NCBI RefSeq assembly: GCF_000269805.1
Contig: NZ_JH711481.1
Span: 1,548,850 to 1,612,849 of the forward strand
Direction of reading: 5' to 3'
DNA: 64,000 nt
DNA from: Actinomyces massiliensis 4401292
GTDB taxonomy: Bacteria; Actinomycetota; Actinomycetes; Actinomycetales; Actinomycetaceae
Both the position numbers and the translations under genes were made by a program. Below are positions 7,567 through 16,024 of the stretch, piece by piece. Positions within the stretch are counted from its first letter, which is position 1. The number at the start of each line of letters is the position of its first letter. Below the pieces are notes generated by a model. The model was not told where the DNA came from. It saw only the letters and a list, made by a program, of their open reading frames with translations, and did not search any database.

Positions 7567-7958
7567 CAGGGCCTTCTGCCCACGGGGGAGAGCGTGTCGA
7601 GGCATCGGGCTGCGCTGTCCAGGATGCTCTGCTCGGTGCGGCCGTGGGCCAGGGCCTCGGCTAGCAGGATGCGCAGCCGCTCCTCCCAATGTGCGGTGCT
7701 GTGCCGGTCTGCGGCGGGGGCGGGAGAGATGACCGTGCCCGACTTCGCGTTGGTGACCACCAGTCCCTCGGTGCGCAGGAGCTCGTAGGCCTTGGAGACG
7801 GTGGCCGGGTTGATGGCGAAGGCCGAGGCGAGCGTGCGCACGGATGCGAGGCGGTCGCCCGGGCGCAGCTCGGATCGGGCGATGCCCTCGACGACGCGGT
7901 TGCGGATCTGCTGATAGACCGGGGTGGGGGAGAGCGGGTCGATCTCGATGTCTATGAT
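7566..7958 (-). CDS. GntR family regulator (YtrA type), non-standard start codon
   Basis: The protein matches the compact YtrA subfamily: DIEIDPLSPTPVYQQIRNRV, then LRPGDRLASVRTLASAFAIN and PATVSKAYELLRTEGLV (winged helix), and a short C-terminal helical tail, about 130 residues in all. The first ordinary start codon, a GTG at 7841, would remove half of the DNA-binding domain. Upstream the frame is open only to a TAG and contains no ATG, GTG or TTG. A ribosome site AGAAGGGAG sits 3 bases before ATC (7958) and 6 before ATA (7955), so one of these is the likely start, or an ATG was lost. The downstream partner gene is frameshifted. Confidence 0.75.
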   Translation of the reverse strand: MIDIEIDPLSPTPVYQQIRNRVVEGIARSELRPGDRLASVRTLASAFAINPATVSKAYELLRTEGLVVTNAKSGTVISPAPAADRHSTAHWEERLRILLAEALAHGRTEQSILDSAARCLDTLSPVGRRP

Positions 7959-8013
7959 GAACTCCCTTCTGTGCTATCTGTATGAGTAATAGTAGGACAG
8001 AGTGTGGTGTTGG

Positions 8014-8088
8014 CGCTTACTGCGCTCATTTGCCCCTTCCTGCACGGCTTGAAGAGGCGCAGCAAGGGGGAAATGAGCGTAGTAAGCG
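8014..8088. repeat. 23-bp imperfect inverted repeat downstream of the DinB-like gene
   Basis: Arm 8014-8036 (CGCTTACTGCGCTCATTT then GCCCC) pairs with 8066-8088 with two mismatches, around a 29-nt loop. It lies between the 3' end of the DinB-like gene and the GntR promoter region. It may end transcription of the former, although no T-tract follows. Confidence 0.6.
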
Positions 8089-8114
8089 ATGGGTGGTGCG
8101 GAAGCTGCCCCGCC

Positions 8115-8693
8115 TCAGCCCTCCAGGCCGAGCAGTCGGCGGGAGTAGACCGCCTGGCCGGAGTGCTGGGCGGCGTCGTCGATGATGGAGGCCAGCCGTG
8201 AGGCGCGGGTGACCGGCGGCTGCCAGGAGTGGTCGATGACCTCGTCGAGGGATGCCGGGTCCAGGCCGGTCAGGTAGTCGCGGATGAGCGCGTAGGCGGC
8301 GTCGAGGTAGTCGGTCAGGACGGCGAGGTCGCTCACGCGCACCAGGGCAGCCTGCTCGGGCGCGTGGCGCCAGTCCTCGGTGTCGTCGGGCAGCGGCAGG
8401 GCGAAGCGCTTGCTGAAGCCGGCCGAGGTCCACAGTGCGTCAGTGCCGGCCAGGGCCGAGACCTGCAGGTCGATCTCTCGGGCCGTGTGCCAGGCGAGCC
8501 AGGTCAGGGAGTCGATGCGCGGCGCGGTCGTCGGGGCGGGCTGGGTATTCGCCTGCTCGACGGTGACGCCGTCCAGGGCGCGGTCGAAGCGCTCGCGGGA
8601 GCGGTCCAGAGAGGCGGTCAGGAGGGTCGGCCAGGGGGTGGCGTTGGTGCTGCTGGTGGGGGTGTCTGTGGGGCGTCCGCTGCTCTCGCTCAT
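8115..8693 (-). CDS. DinB-fold protein (mycothiol-dependent enzyme-like, DUF664)
   Basis: From the ATG at 8693 the protein has 192 residues. The pattern LTWLAWHTAREIDLQVSALAG with a metal-binding His, and a later DDAAQHSGQAVYSRRLLG containing the second His, is typical of DUF664/DinB four-helix proteins. Several actinobacterial members are metal- and mycothiol-dependent transferases or isomerases; the specific reaction is unknown. A TACGGT hexamer ends six bases before the ATG, so the mRNA is probably leaderless. Confidence 0.78.
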   Translation of the reverse strand: MSESSGRPTDTPTSSTNATPWPTLLTASLDRSRERFDRALDGVTVEQANTQPAPTTAPRIDSLTWLAWHTAREIDLQVSALAGTDALWTSAGFSKRFALPLPDDTEDWRHAPEQAALVRVSDLAVLTDYLDAAYALIRDYLTGLDPASLDEVIDHSWQPPVTRASRLASIIDDAAQHSGQAVYSRRLLGLEG

Positions 8694-8828
8694 GCCTCCA
8701 CCGTATGCCGTCTGCGACGGGCTGCGGAGGGGGCCGCGCTGGGGCCGGGGCTCGGGCCGGGGCTCGGGCCCGGCCCGCACTTTTAAGGGGGCCGTTTTCG
8801 TGTCTCACCCCGATCCTATTCTGTTGTC

Positions 8829-11543
8829 ATGTTCGAGAGCCGGGGTGCTGCTGGGCCGTCCGCGGAGGTCGCCGTGGGCGGTGCTGGTGGTGTGCTGCTG
8901 TCGGGCGGTGTCGGCTCGGATGCGTTGGCGGGCTTGTCGGGGATGGTGCCGGGTCCCGGACTGGCGGCTGCGATCGAGCGGTTGGTGGAGCCTTTGCTGG
9001 TCTCGGTTCCGGGGGCCGACGGCGCTGCTGGCGGCGGTGACGACGGCGGGAGTGCATCCGGTGCCGGGGCTGCTGGGGCTGACGATGACGGTGCCGGCCT
9101 TGTCGGGGACGTCGTGGATCCGGGTGAGCGGGCTCTGGCGGATGCCGCCCGGGCGCTGGTCGTCGACGGCGCCGGGTCCGATGTGCTGGTGGGCTTGGGT
9201 GCGGACGTGCTGAGCGAGGCAGTGGCGGCGTGCGGTCGTCTGGCCAGTTGGGCGCAGTGGGCTCAGGCGGTGGTGGCCGAGTGCCTGGCGCGGTGCCCGG
9301 ATATGAGCGGTGAGCCCTGGATGCCCTCGCGCGATGATCAGTGCTGCGATGGCGGATCTCAAGGGGATGCTCGGGGCCGGGCCGATCGTGATGGCCGGGA
9401 GCAGAGTCGATCGGCGTCGTCTGGGGCGTATGCGGCGGGGCGCTGGAACGCCGTCAGTGAGATCGCGTGTCGTCTGGGCGTCTCGCGCACGCGGTCCTCT
9501 CACCTGGTTGATCGGGGAGCAGGACTGTTGGACGGCCGTTTGAGGGCGACTTCCGGGCTGCATCGAGTGGGATTGTTGGATGAGTCCAAGGCCGGTCTGC
9601 TGGTACGCCGCCTGGTGGAGGAGCCCGCCGTTGTGGCTGAGGCGGTGCAGGAGCGGGTAGTGGGGCGGGCCGTGCACCGCACGAGTGCTCAGGTGGGCAG
9701 GGATGTGGATAAGGCTCTGACGGCTTTGGATCCCGATGGGACCAGTGCCCGGGCCAGGCGTCATAGTGCGGGGCGTCATGTGACTCGGCCTCGCGAGGCG
9801 GGTACGGGGGTGTGCGAGATGCGCATACTCATGCCCCGCCCCGATGCGTTCCTGGTGGACGCCACCCTGGACGCCATCGCCGCCTCGGCGCGTGCGACGG
9901 GGGATCGGCGCACTCTCGGGCAACTGCGCGCCGACGCCCTGGTGTCAATGAGTCTGCACGCCTTGAAGTCCAGTCAGCATCGAGCCGCTGCTCAGTCCTC
10001 CGGGGCGGAGTATGCCGCCTTCGCAGCTGCGGATGAGCCCAGGGCTGCGGGCGGAGGAGGGGTCGCGGGTGTGGATGCGATGAGGGCTGTAGATCCAGCG
10101 GCCCCAGCGGACTCAACGGCACCCGCGGACCCAGCGGATCTGATGCCCGACGGCGTTCCGCTTCGAGGGCTGTTGACCGCTCTTAGCGACGTGGTCGGCC
10201 ATACCGCCCCGTGGTGGATGCCCTCGGGTGCCGCTCCCGTGGTCCTGCCGCCGGGGTTGACGGTCAATGTGGACGTCACCGTTCCCCTGGACCACCTGGT
10301 CGACCTTCTCGAACCTGAATCGACCGGGAACGATTCATCCGAAAGCTGTCGGGCTGTCACCGCTGCGCCCGGCAGTGGGCCGTCCGGTGGTGGAGTGCTC
10401 GGCGGTGGGCTGCCCGGTCACGGAGCGCTCGGTGGCAGGCCTCCGGATGACGGGCCGACCGGTGGTGCGTCTCTAGATGGCGGGCCGCCTGGTGACGGGC
10501 GGTCCGATCGCCCCGGTGGTGGAGTGTCCGGTGGTGGCCCCCAAGACAGCAGGTCGCCCAGTGACGGAGCGCTCGGCGGTGGGTGGCCTGGTGGCGGGCC
10601 GTCCGATCGCCCCAATGAGGGGCCGTCCAAGTGCGGACTACCAGGCCTTGGCCGCGTTGATTCCGCTGTGCTCGAGGGCGGTTCGCCTGGCAGACGCCTC
10701 TCTGAAAGCGGCTCGCGTGGTTTCGCTGCGCCTATTTCAGGATCGACTGATTTCGGTCTGCCCATTTCCGAGTCGCCTGGCCCTGCAGAAGATGCGAGGG
10801 CGCTTAGGCCGTCCGTCGCTGTCCAGACCGTGCAGACTGCGCAGACCGTGGAGGCCTCCCTGGGCACGGCCGGGAGGAGTGTGCCCGTACCCGCCGTGGT
10901 CGCCAGGGCGCTGGCCGCCGGTGGGACCTGGCGTCGTCTGGTCACCGATCCCGTCTCGGGCACTGTGGTGGATGTGGGCCGTACCCGCTACCGGCCGCCC
11001 GCCGCTCTGGCCGATCTGGTGCGCGCTCGCGATGCCGCGTGCACCCACCCCGGTTGCGACGTGCCGGCGCGCGGCTGCGACGTGGACCATATCGTTCCGT
11101 GGGCCGGTGGCGGCATCACCTCCTACGAGAACCTGACCTGCCTGTGCCGAGCGCACCACCGACTCAAGCACACCCCCGGCTGGGCACTGACCCGCACCTC
11201 CACCGGTGCCCTGATGTGGCGCACTCCTACCGGTGCCCGCTACCACCGTGCACCGGACGGTACCGTTACCATGCTGCCCCGCCGCACCGGACCCCGTCAG
11301 CAGGTTCGTCCTGCGGTCCGTGTGCCCGACGCCCTTGCAAAGGACATCACGCCCGCGGTCTTCGACCGCTTGGCCAAAGGACTTGCCGAGTCCGATCCTG
11401 CCGGGCGCAAGACAGTACCGGTGTTAACGACTCGGGGTCCCCGTCCTGGCCAGAACCCCGGTGACTTCGAAACCGTCCCTTACTCTCGAGCCCTCCACGA
11501 GCTCGGTCTGACTCCGCTGCTCGACGCCATCCCACCCTTCTGA
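8829..11543 (+). CDS. DUF222 / HNH endonuclease domain protein with long low-complexity insert
   Basis: The 904-residue protein carries a DUF222-like helical domain in its N-terminal half (for example GRWNAVSEIACRLGVSRTRSS and GLHRVGLLDESKAGLL). Near residues 740-780 is an HNH nuclease motif, ACTHPGCDVPARGCDVDHI followed by NLTCLCRAHHRLKH, with cysteines that would bind zinc. This is the actinobacterial 13E12-type family, often multicopy and of unclear role. Between the domains, about residues 510-660, is a Gly/Pro/Asp/Ser-rich linker built of imperfect repeats. TATTCT at 8817-8822 ends six bases before the ATG, suggesting a leaderless mRNA. Confidence 0.85.
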   Translation: MFESRGAAGPSAEVAVGGAGGVLLSGGVGSDALAGLSGMVPGPGLAAAIERLVEPLLVSVPGADGAAGGGDDGGSASGAGAAGADDDGAGLVGDVVDPGERALADAARALVVDGAGSDVLVGLGADVLSEAVAACGRLASWAQWAQAVVAECLARCPDMSGEPWMPSRDDQCCDGGSQGDARGRADRDGREQSRSASSGAYAAGRWNAVSEIACRLGVSRTRSSHLVDRGAGLLDGRLRATSGLHRVGLLDESKAGLLVRRLVEEPAVVAEAVQERVVGRAVHRTSAQVGRDVDKALTALDPDGTSARARRHSAGRHVTRPREAGTGVCEMRILMPRPDAFLVDATLDAIAASARATGDRRTLGQLRADALVSMSLHALKSSQHRAAAQSSGAEYAAFAAADEPRAAGGGGVAGVDAMRAVDPAAPADSTAPADPADLMPDGVPLRGLLTALSDVVGHTAPWWMPSGAAPVVLPPGLTVNVDVTVPLDHLVDLLEPESTGNDSSESCRAVTAAPGSGPSGGGVLGGGLPGHGALGGRPPDDGPTGGASLDGGPPGDGRSDRPGGGVSGGGPQDSRSPSDGALGGGWPGGGPSDRPNEGPSKCGLPGLGRVDSAVLEGGSPGRRLSESGSRGFAAPISGSTDFGLPISESPGPAEDARALRPSVAVQTVQTAQTVEASLGTAGRSVPVPAVVARALAAGGTWRRLVTDPVSGTVVDVGRTRYRPPAALADLVRARDAACTHPGCDVPARGCDVDHIVPWAGGGITSYENLTCLCRAHHRLKHTPGWALTRTSTGALMWRTPTGARYHRAPDGTVTMLPRRTGPRQQVRPAVRVPDALAKDITPAVFDRLAKGLAESDPAGRKTVPVLTTRGPRPGQNPGDFETVPYSRALHELGLTPLLDAIPPF
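10370..10630 (+). repeat. Imperfect GC-rich repeats encoding a Gly/Pro/Asp linker
   Basis: Blocks such as GTGACGGAGCGCTCGGCGGT, GGTGGTGGAGTG and GCGGGCCG recur at irregular spacing and encode the low-complexity linker of the HNH protein. Expansion by slippage or recombination is likely. Confidence 0.55.
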
Positions 11544-11614
11544 GACACCTTCTGGAACAAGTCAGGCCCAAGAGGGCGGTCGCGAAGCAGCCGGCCGCTG
11601 GCTCCCTCCGTCAT

Positions 11615-12523
11615 TCAGGCGAAGACGACGGTGCGCTGCCCATTGAGCAGCACGCGATGCTCGGCGTGCCAGCGCACCGCCTGGGCGAGCACGCGGCGCT
11701 CGACGTCCTGCCCCTTGGCGCGCAGGGTCGCCACTGTGTCCTCATGAGCGGCGCGAGTGACGTCCTGCTCGATGATCGGCCCCTCGTCCAGATCCGCCGT
11801 CACGTAGTGGGCGGTCGCGCCGATGAGCTTGACGCCCCGCTGATGCGCCTGACGGTAGGGGTTGGCGCCCTTGAAGCTGGGCAGGAAGGAATGATGGATG
11901 TTGATGACGCCCCCGTGCAGGCGCTCGCACAGGGCGGGGGAGAGGATCTGCATGTAGCGCGCCAGCACCACCAGCTCGACGTCGAGCTCGCCGACCAGCC
12001 GCAGCAGCTCGGCCTCGGCCGCCTCCTTCGTCTCCCGCGTGACCGGAATGCAGGTGAAGGGCGCCCCGTAGAACTCTGCGACGGGCCGTAGGTCCTCATG
12101 ATTGCCGACAACGCCCACGACGTCGATCGGCAGCCCCTGACTACGTGCCCGGAACAGGAGATCGGTCAGGCAGTGCCCCTCCTTGCTCACCATGATGAGG
12201 GTGCGCAGGGGCCGCCCGACCTCATCGAGGCTCCAGGTCATCGTGTAGGTCTCGGCGAGCTCGGCGAGATCCTTCTCCAGCTCCTCGCGCGGAACCGTGG
12301 TCATGACCTGGACGCGCATGAAGAACAGGCCGGAATCCTCGTCGCCGAACTGCTTCGACTCAGTGATGTTCCCACCGCGGCGCGCCAGCACCCCGGAGAC
12401 GGCGTGGACGATGCCGGGCCGGTCAGGGCAGGACAGCGACAGGACGAGATGGGCGGGATCCGAAGCGGCCGGGGAGGCTGGGGAGACCCCCGACGGGGCG
12501 GACGGCGTGGCGGGCGTGTTCAT
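11615..12523 (-). CDS. purU: Formyltetrahydrofolate deformylase
   Basis: PurU hydrolyses 10-formyl-THF to formate and THF, balancing one-carbon pools. The 302-residue form from ATG 12523 has an N-terminal ACT domain (LSLSCPDRPGIVHAVSGVL) and a formyltransferase-type hydrolase domain with SQGLPIDVVGVVGNHEDLRP, INIHHSFLPSFKGANPY and KLIGATAHYVTADLDEGPI, including the catalytic Asn-His-Asp region. A TAGGCT hexamer ends seven bases before the ATG, favouring this start and a leaderless transcript over an upstream GTG at 12553. Another one-carbon unit, glyA-folD, lies 6 kb away. Confidence 0.93.
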   Translation of the reverse strand: MNTPATPSAPSGVSPASPAASDPAHLVLSLSCPDRPGIVHAVSGVLARRGGNITESKQFGDEDSGLFFMRVQVMTTVPREELEKDLAELAETYTMTWSLDEVGRPLRTLIMVSKEGHCLTDLLFRARSQGLPIDVVGVVGNHEDLRPVAEFYGAPFTCIPVTRETKEAAEAELLRLVGELDVELVVLARYMQILSPALCERLHGGVINIHHSFLPSFKGANPYRQAHQRGVKLIGATAHYVTADLDEGPIIEQDVTRAAHEDTVATLRAKGQDVERRVLAQAVRWHAEHRVLLNGQRTVVFA

Positions 12524-12650
12524 GGCACGCAGCCTAGACGCCGTTGCTCTCACGTGCCGTCACGTGCCCTGCCCGGATGCATGCCGTTCGGAACCTCGGC
12601 GGTGAGGAATGATCGGCGCCGCCCGCCGGCCCCGGCATCTGGGAGCCTCT

Positions 12651-14003
12651 TCACGTGCCGTCATGTGCTCCGCTCGGCAGCGCGCTCGGCCTTCCGCCTT
12701 CGGCAGCCCGCCTCTCGCCTTCGGCCGCCCGCCTCGCCCCGTAGCGCAGCGCCCCCACTCCGCCGATCGCGCACAGGCCGATGACGATCAGCCCGACTCC
12801 TCCCACGCCGTCGGCGCCGCCCACAGCCGTCTCCCCATAGGCCGGATCCAGCGTCTGAATCCCCACAGCTGCGGTGATGAGGGCCATGAGCCCCACGGAG
12901 ACCGCCTGGCCGACCCGCTCGCCCCCGGACCCGCCGTGGAGCGCCGCAATGAGCGAGTTAGCCGTGAAATAGAGGCCCACGAGCACACTGAGAGCCTCGA
13001 TCGTGTCGTTGAAAAGCCCCTCGGAGACGAACAGCAGGCCGGTCCAGGCCACTGACGCGACCGTGACCACCGCCGTCGCCCAGGACGTGCGCCTCAGCGC
13101 CCCCGCCCAGGAGGGGACCTCGCCGGCGTCGGCCATCGCCTCGATCCCGCGGGCCGTGGGGATGAGCGTGGAGCCCAGGCTCATGACCGCCGAGGAGATC
13201 ACGGCGATCCCGACGACCGGATTGCCGGTCACGGGAGTCGGATCGACGGTGCTGTAGGCCGTCCCGCCGACCACGGAGAAGGCCACCAGGGCCGCCATGG
13301 TCAGTACCGTCACGCGCTGGGGCGCGCCGACGGCGGTGTGCTCGGTGAGCGCGAAGATCGCGTCGAAGCCCCAATAGGCGAAGACCGCGAGCAGGACCGC
13401 GCGGAACCAGTCCAGCGGCGATCCGGTCACCGGCGCCAGGTGCACCGCGCCCCCCGCCACGAGCACGACGCACACGATCGTCGCGCCGATCCCGGCGATC
13501 ACCGCCAGGTACTGCAGCACCGCCATGACGCGCAGCTTGTACAGGTCGATGACGGCGGCGACGGCAGTCAGCGCCGCCGCCAGGAGCGCCTTCACCGGTG
13601 TCGGGGCGGACCGGGCCAGAAGGTCGGCGGCCACATAGGCCATTCCCGAGGTGGCGATGATGCCCGTGGACGCCAGGCAGAACCCGGCGAACCAACCGGT
13701 GCGGGGCAGGCGCCGTCGCACCCAGGTGTAGACGCTGCCCTTGTGCGGGTCCCGCCGATCGTTGGCGCTCATGCCCTGGGCCACGAGGGCCGCAGGTATC
13801 GCCGCCACGATGTACACGACGGCGGTGCCCGAGCCGACCAGTGCGGCGATGAGCGGCGCGGTGACCATGATCGAGTACCACGGCGCGGTCGCGGACAGGG
13901 CCAGGGCGGTGCCCTGGGCGATGCTCAGGAGAGGCTGAGGCGCCCGGGATGACCGGGAAGTCGACTGAGAGTGCGGGGGCGAGTACGGCGATGCGGGTCC
14001 CAG
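12651..14003 (-). CDS. APC superfamily amino acid/polyamine permease, probable CTG start
   Basis: The protein has about 12 hydrophobic segments and APC features such as GSVYTWVRRRL (after helix 2), FAYWGFDAIFALTEHT and MSLGSTLIPTARGIEAM. The first ATG (13868) would give 405 residues and cut through helix 1. The frame is open upstream to the stop of the preceding gene and encodes LSIAQGTALALSATAPWYSI, a good first helix. The only candidate start there is CTG at 14003, seven bases after GAGGAG, giving 450 residues, the usual APC length. It is the last gene of an operon with an ATP-grasp ligase and a lipoprotein and may import the ligase's amine or amino acid substrate. The C-terminus holds a short duplication (RRAAEGERRAAEGG). 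Confidence 0.82.
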   Translation of the reverse strand: MGPASPYSPPHSQSTSRSSRAPQPLLSIAQGTALALSATAPWYSIMVTAPLIAALVGSGTAVVYIVAAIPAALVAQGMSANDRRDPHKGSVYTWVRRRLPRTGWFAGFCLASTGIIATSGMAYVAADLLARSAPTPVKALLAAALTAVAAVIDLYKLRVMAVLQYLAVIAGIGATIVCVVLVAGGAVHLAPVTGSPLDWFRAVLLAVFAYWGFDAIFALTEHTAVGAPQRVTVLTMAALVAFSVVGGTAYSTVDPTPVTGNPVVGIAVISSAVMSLGSTLIPTARGIEAMADAGEVPSWAGALRRTSWATAVVTVASVAWTGLLFVSEGLFNDTIEALSVLVGLYFTANSLIAALHGGSGGERVGQAVSVGLMALITAAVGIQTLDPAYGETAVGGADGVGGVGLIVIGLCAIGGVGALRYGARRAAEGERRAAEGGRPSALPSGAHDGT

Positions 14004-14012
14004 TGGGGCTCC

Positions 14013-15263
14013 TCAGATGCGGATCCGGTTGGGCACGAAGCGGCAGTAGTAGTCCGTGATAGGGCCGTCGGACTCGCGGATGCCCAAGCCGTAGCACTCC
14101 TCGCCCACCATCCAGGTCCCCAGCACCGGGCGGTTGTGCGGGTGATCGGAGCCGGGGAAGTCGGGCAGCTTGCAGAACTCCTGGATGACGTAGCCCTCGA
14201 CGCCCCAGCCCCCGGGCTGGACGATGTGCCTGCCCTCGCCGTGCAGCTCGATGTTCGCGCCCTCGCGGGCGTGCAGCGGCTTGATGACGTACTCGGACAT
14301 GCCCATGGTGTCGTGTCGCGCGCGGGCGTCGTCGGGGTACATGTAGGTGGGGATGAGATTGGCGTGACGCGGGTAGAGGTACCACAGCGCCGCGGACAGC
14401 GCCTTGGTGGACAGGAACATCGTCCAGGCGGGCTGGAACCAGTAATCCGGCTTGAGGGAGCAGATGGCCGACCCGAACTCCTCGAACACCATCTCCTCCC
14501 ACGGGTAGAGCTTGAAGATCGCCTCGAGATGGAGGTTCCCCTCATCGGTGAAGCGTGCATTCTCCCGGTCGAGGCCGATCTGCTTCATCTCCACGAGCTT
14601 GCTCTTCAGGCCCGCCTGCACGGCGGTGTCCATGATGTAGCCCGTGGTCATGAGGTCCTCGCCGGAGTCATCGGCGTCGGTGTAGGCGAAGTGGTACATG
14701 TGGGGGCGGACGCCGTGGCGCTCGCCCAGGTGGTCGTCGATGCGCTTCCACTGGGCGATGAGCTCCTCGTGCAGGCCGTTCCACTGGTCGATGCCCGTCA
14801 TCCCCGCCTTGAGGTGGACGTCCTCGTGCCAGTACCACTGGATGAGGGCGGCCTCGAGCAGGCCGGTGGGGGTATCGGCGTTGTACTCCAGCATCCGCGG
14901 CGGGCGGCCGTCATTGCCGGAGTAGATGAGGTCGAAGCGCGAGTAGAAGGAGGGATCGTCGCGCTCCAGGGAGGCCTTGGCGTACTCGACCGCCTCGCGC
15001 GGGATGCCCAGGTTGAAGGGGGAACCGGGCTTGAGGCACTCCTCGGCGAGGAATCCGGCCGCGTCCCTCGCCATGAGGTGGAGATTCTCGCTGGCCATCT
15101 CCAGGGTGTCCACCTCGGTCATGGTGAGCTCGTAGCAGGCGTGCTCGTTCCAGTAACTGGTGGTGACGCCCGTGATGGGATCGGTGGTGTCGGAGAAGAC
15201 GAGGCCCTGGAGCGCGACGGTCTCCCGCCAGCCCTGGCGCGGCGACATCGGGATGCGCTGCAC
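14013..15263 (-). CDS. Glutathionylspermidine synthase-like ATP-grasp ligase (YgiC/YjfC family)
   Basis: The 416-residue protein begins MQRIPMSPRQGWRETV (GTG at 15263), the usual N-terminus of this family. It carries the ATP-grasp blocks RMLEYNADTPTGLLEAALIQ, VFEEFGSAICSLKPDYWF, YVIKPLHAREGANIELH and YVIQEFCKLPDF. E. coli glutathionylspermidine synthase joins glutathione to spermidine; YgiC-like proteins have only the ligase domain and their products are not established. Actinobacteria generally make mycothiol, not glutathione, so the substrate is probably another carboxylate or peptide. It is encoded between a YgiB-like lipoprotein and an APC permease in one operon. Confidence 0.85.
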   Translation of the reverse strand: MQRIPMSPRQGWRETVALQGLVFSDTTDPITGVTTSYWNEHACYELTMTEVDTLEMASENLHLMARDAAGFLAEECLKPGSPFNLGIPREAVEYAKASLERDDPSFYSRFDLIYSGNDGRPPRMLEYNADTPTGLLEAALIQWYWHEDVHLKAGMTGIDQWNGLHEELIAQWKRIDDHLGERHGVRPHMYHFAYTDADDSGEDLMTTGYIMDTAVQAGLKSKLVEMKQIGLDRENARFTDEGNLHLEAIFKLYPWEEMVFEEFGSAICSLKPDYWFQPAWTMFLSTKALSAALWYLYPRHANLIPTYMYPDDARARHDTMGMSEYVIKPLHAREGANIELHGEGRHIVQPGGWGVEGYVIQEFCKLPDFPGSDHPHNRPVLGTWMVGEECYGLGIRESDGPITDYYCRFVPNRIRI

Positions 15264-15265
15264 CG

Positions 15266-15688
15266 TCAGGACCCCGATCCGTGTCCGGAGCCGGAGCCGA
15301 AGCCTCCGCGGCTGGTGCCCGAGCCGCGCGAGTAGGAGCCGCCCGAGCGCTTGGAGGTGGTGACCTTGCTGCTCGAGGGCGGCTTGGAGTCGCTGTAGCC
15401 GGAGGGCACCTTCTCGCCGACCGCCGGAGCAGTCACCGAACTGCCCCTGGAGGTGGGTATGTAGACCCAGTGCGGGTGAGAGGAGCCGTGTGACGTGCTG
15501 GAGGAGTCGTCGCACTTGTCGTCGTCGGTGCGCTGGTCGGTGCTGGGGTCCTTGCAGACCTTGACGTAGTCGGCGTCGGTGCTGCCGCTCATGGAGGAGC
15601 AGCCCGTCAGCCCGCCCACCCACAGCGCCGCGGCCGCCGCGGTCACGGCGGAGACCACCACCCGCTGACCTCGATTCCTCGCGCGCAT
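15266..15688 (-). CDS. Small secreted lipoprotein, YgiB-like
   Basis: The 140-residue protein has a signal peptide with lipobox LTGC (Cys30). Next comes DADYVKVCKDPSTDQRTDDD with a further Cys pair, resembling the core of YgiB-like (DUF1190) proteins, then a Ser/Gly/Lys-rich tail that ends in Gly-Ser repeats. ATG 15688 is preceded by AGAAGG. It is the first gene of the operon and its stop overlaps the leader of the ligase gene. In enterobacteria ygiB and ygiC are also adjacent, which supports the assignment. Function is unknown; it is probably anchored to the outer face of the membrane. Confidence 0.7.
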   Translation of the reverse strand: MRARNRGQRVVVSAVTAAAAALWVGGLTGCSSMSGSTDADYVKVCKDPSTDQRTDDDKCDDSSSTSHGSSHPHWVYIPTSRGSSVTAPAVGEKVPSGYSDSKPPSSSKVTTSKRSGGSYSRGSGTSRGGFGSGSGHGSGS

Positions 15689-15901
15689 CCTTCTCCCTTC
15701 CCCCACCTCGTGCAGTGCCGCGGCTGCCGCGGCTGGAGTGCCCGACGCCGGTGAGTGCGGGTCCCAGCGTAGGGCGCGCCACCGCCGTCGACAACGGCAG
15801 CAGTCCCCATGGTTCTCCATGACGCCCCGTGCCCCGGTCCGCGCGCGGGGTGTCAGAGAGAGTCAGAGAGTCAGAGAGAGGGCGAGGGCGGGCCGGCTCA
15901 C

Positions 15902-16024
15902 TCAGCCCTGACGGGCCTTGAAGCGCGGATTCTTCTTGTTGATGACATAGGTGTGGCCGCGGCGGCGCACCACCTTGGAGCCGGGCTGCTTGGCCAGTGA
16001 GCGGATGGAGGCGCGAACCTTCAT
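15902..16024 (-). CDS. rpmJ: 50S ribosomal protein L36, zinc-independent paralog
   Basis: The 40-residue protein [19 protein letters not shown]... ends [14 protein letters not shown]. It lacks all cysteines of the zinc-binding L36 form (CXXC...C...H) and corresponds to the YkgO-type C-minus paralog. It is the last gene of the five-gene zinc-starvation ribosomal operon, and its ATG overlaps the stop of the L31 gene. Confidence 0.93.
   Translation of the reverse strand: MKVRASIRSLAKQPGSKVVRRRGHTYVINKKNPRFKARQG

Noticed and set aside
12550-12669. Duplicated CACGTG-containing 19-mer (TCACGTGCCGTCACGTGCC) at 12550 and 12651
   Set aside because: The second copy lies in the coding end of the permease gene and the first in a short gap. 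Two copies of a self-complementary GC-rich word are weak evidence for a regulatory site.
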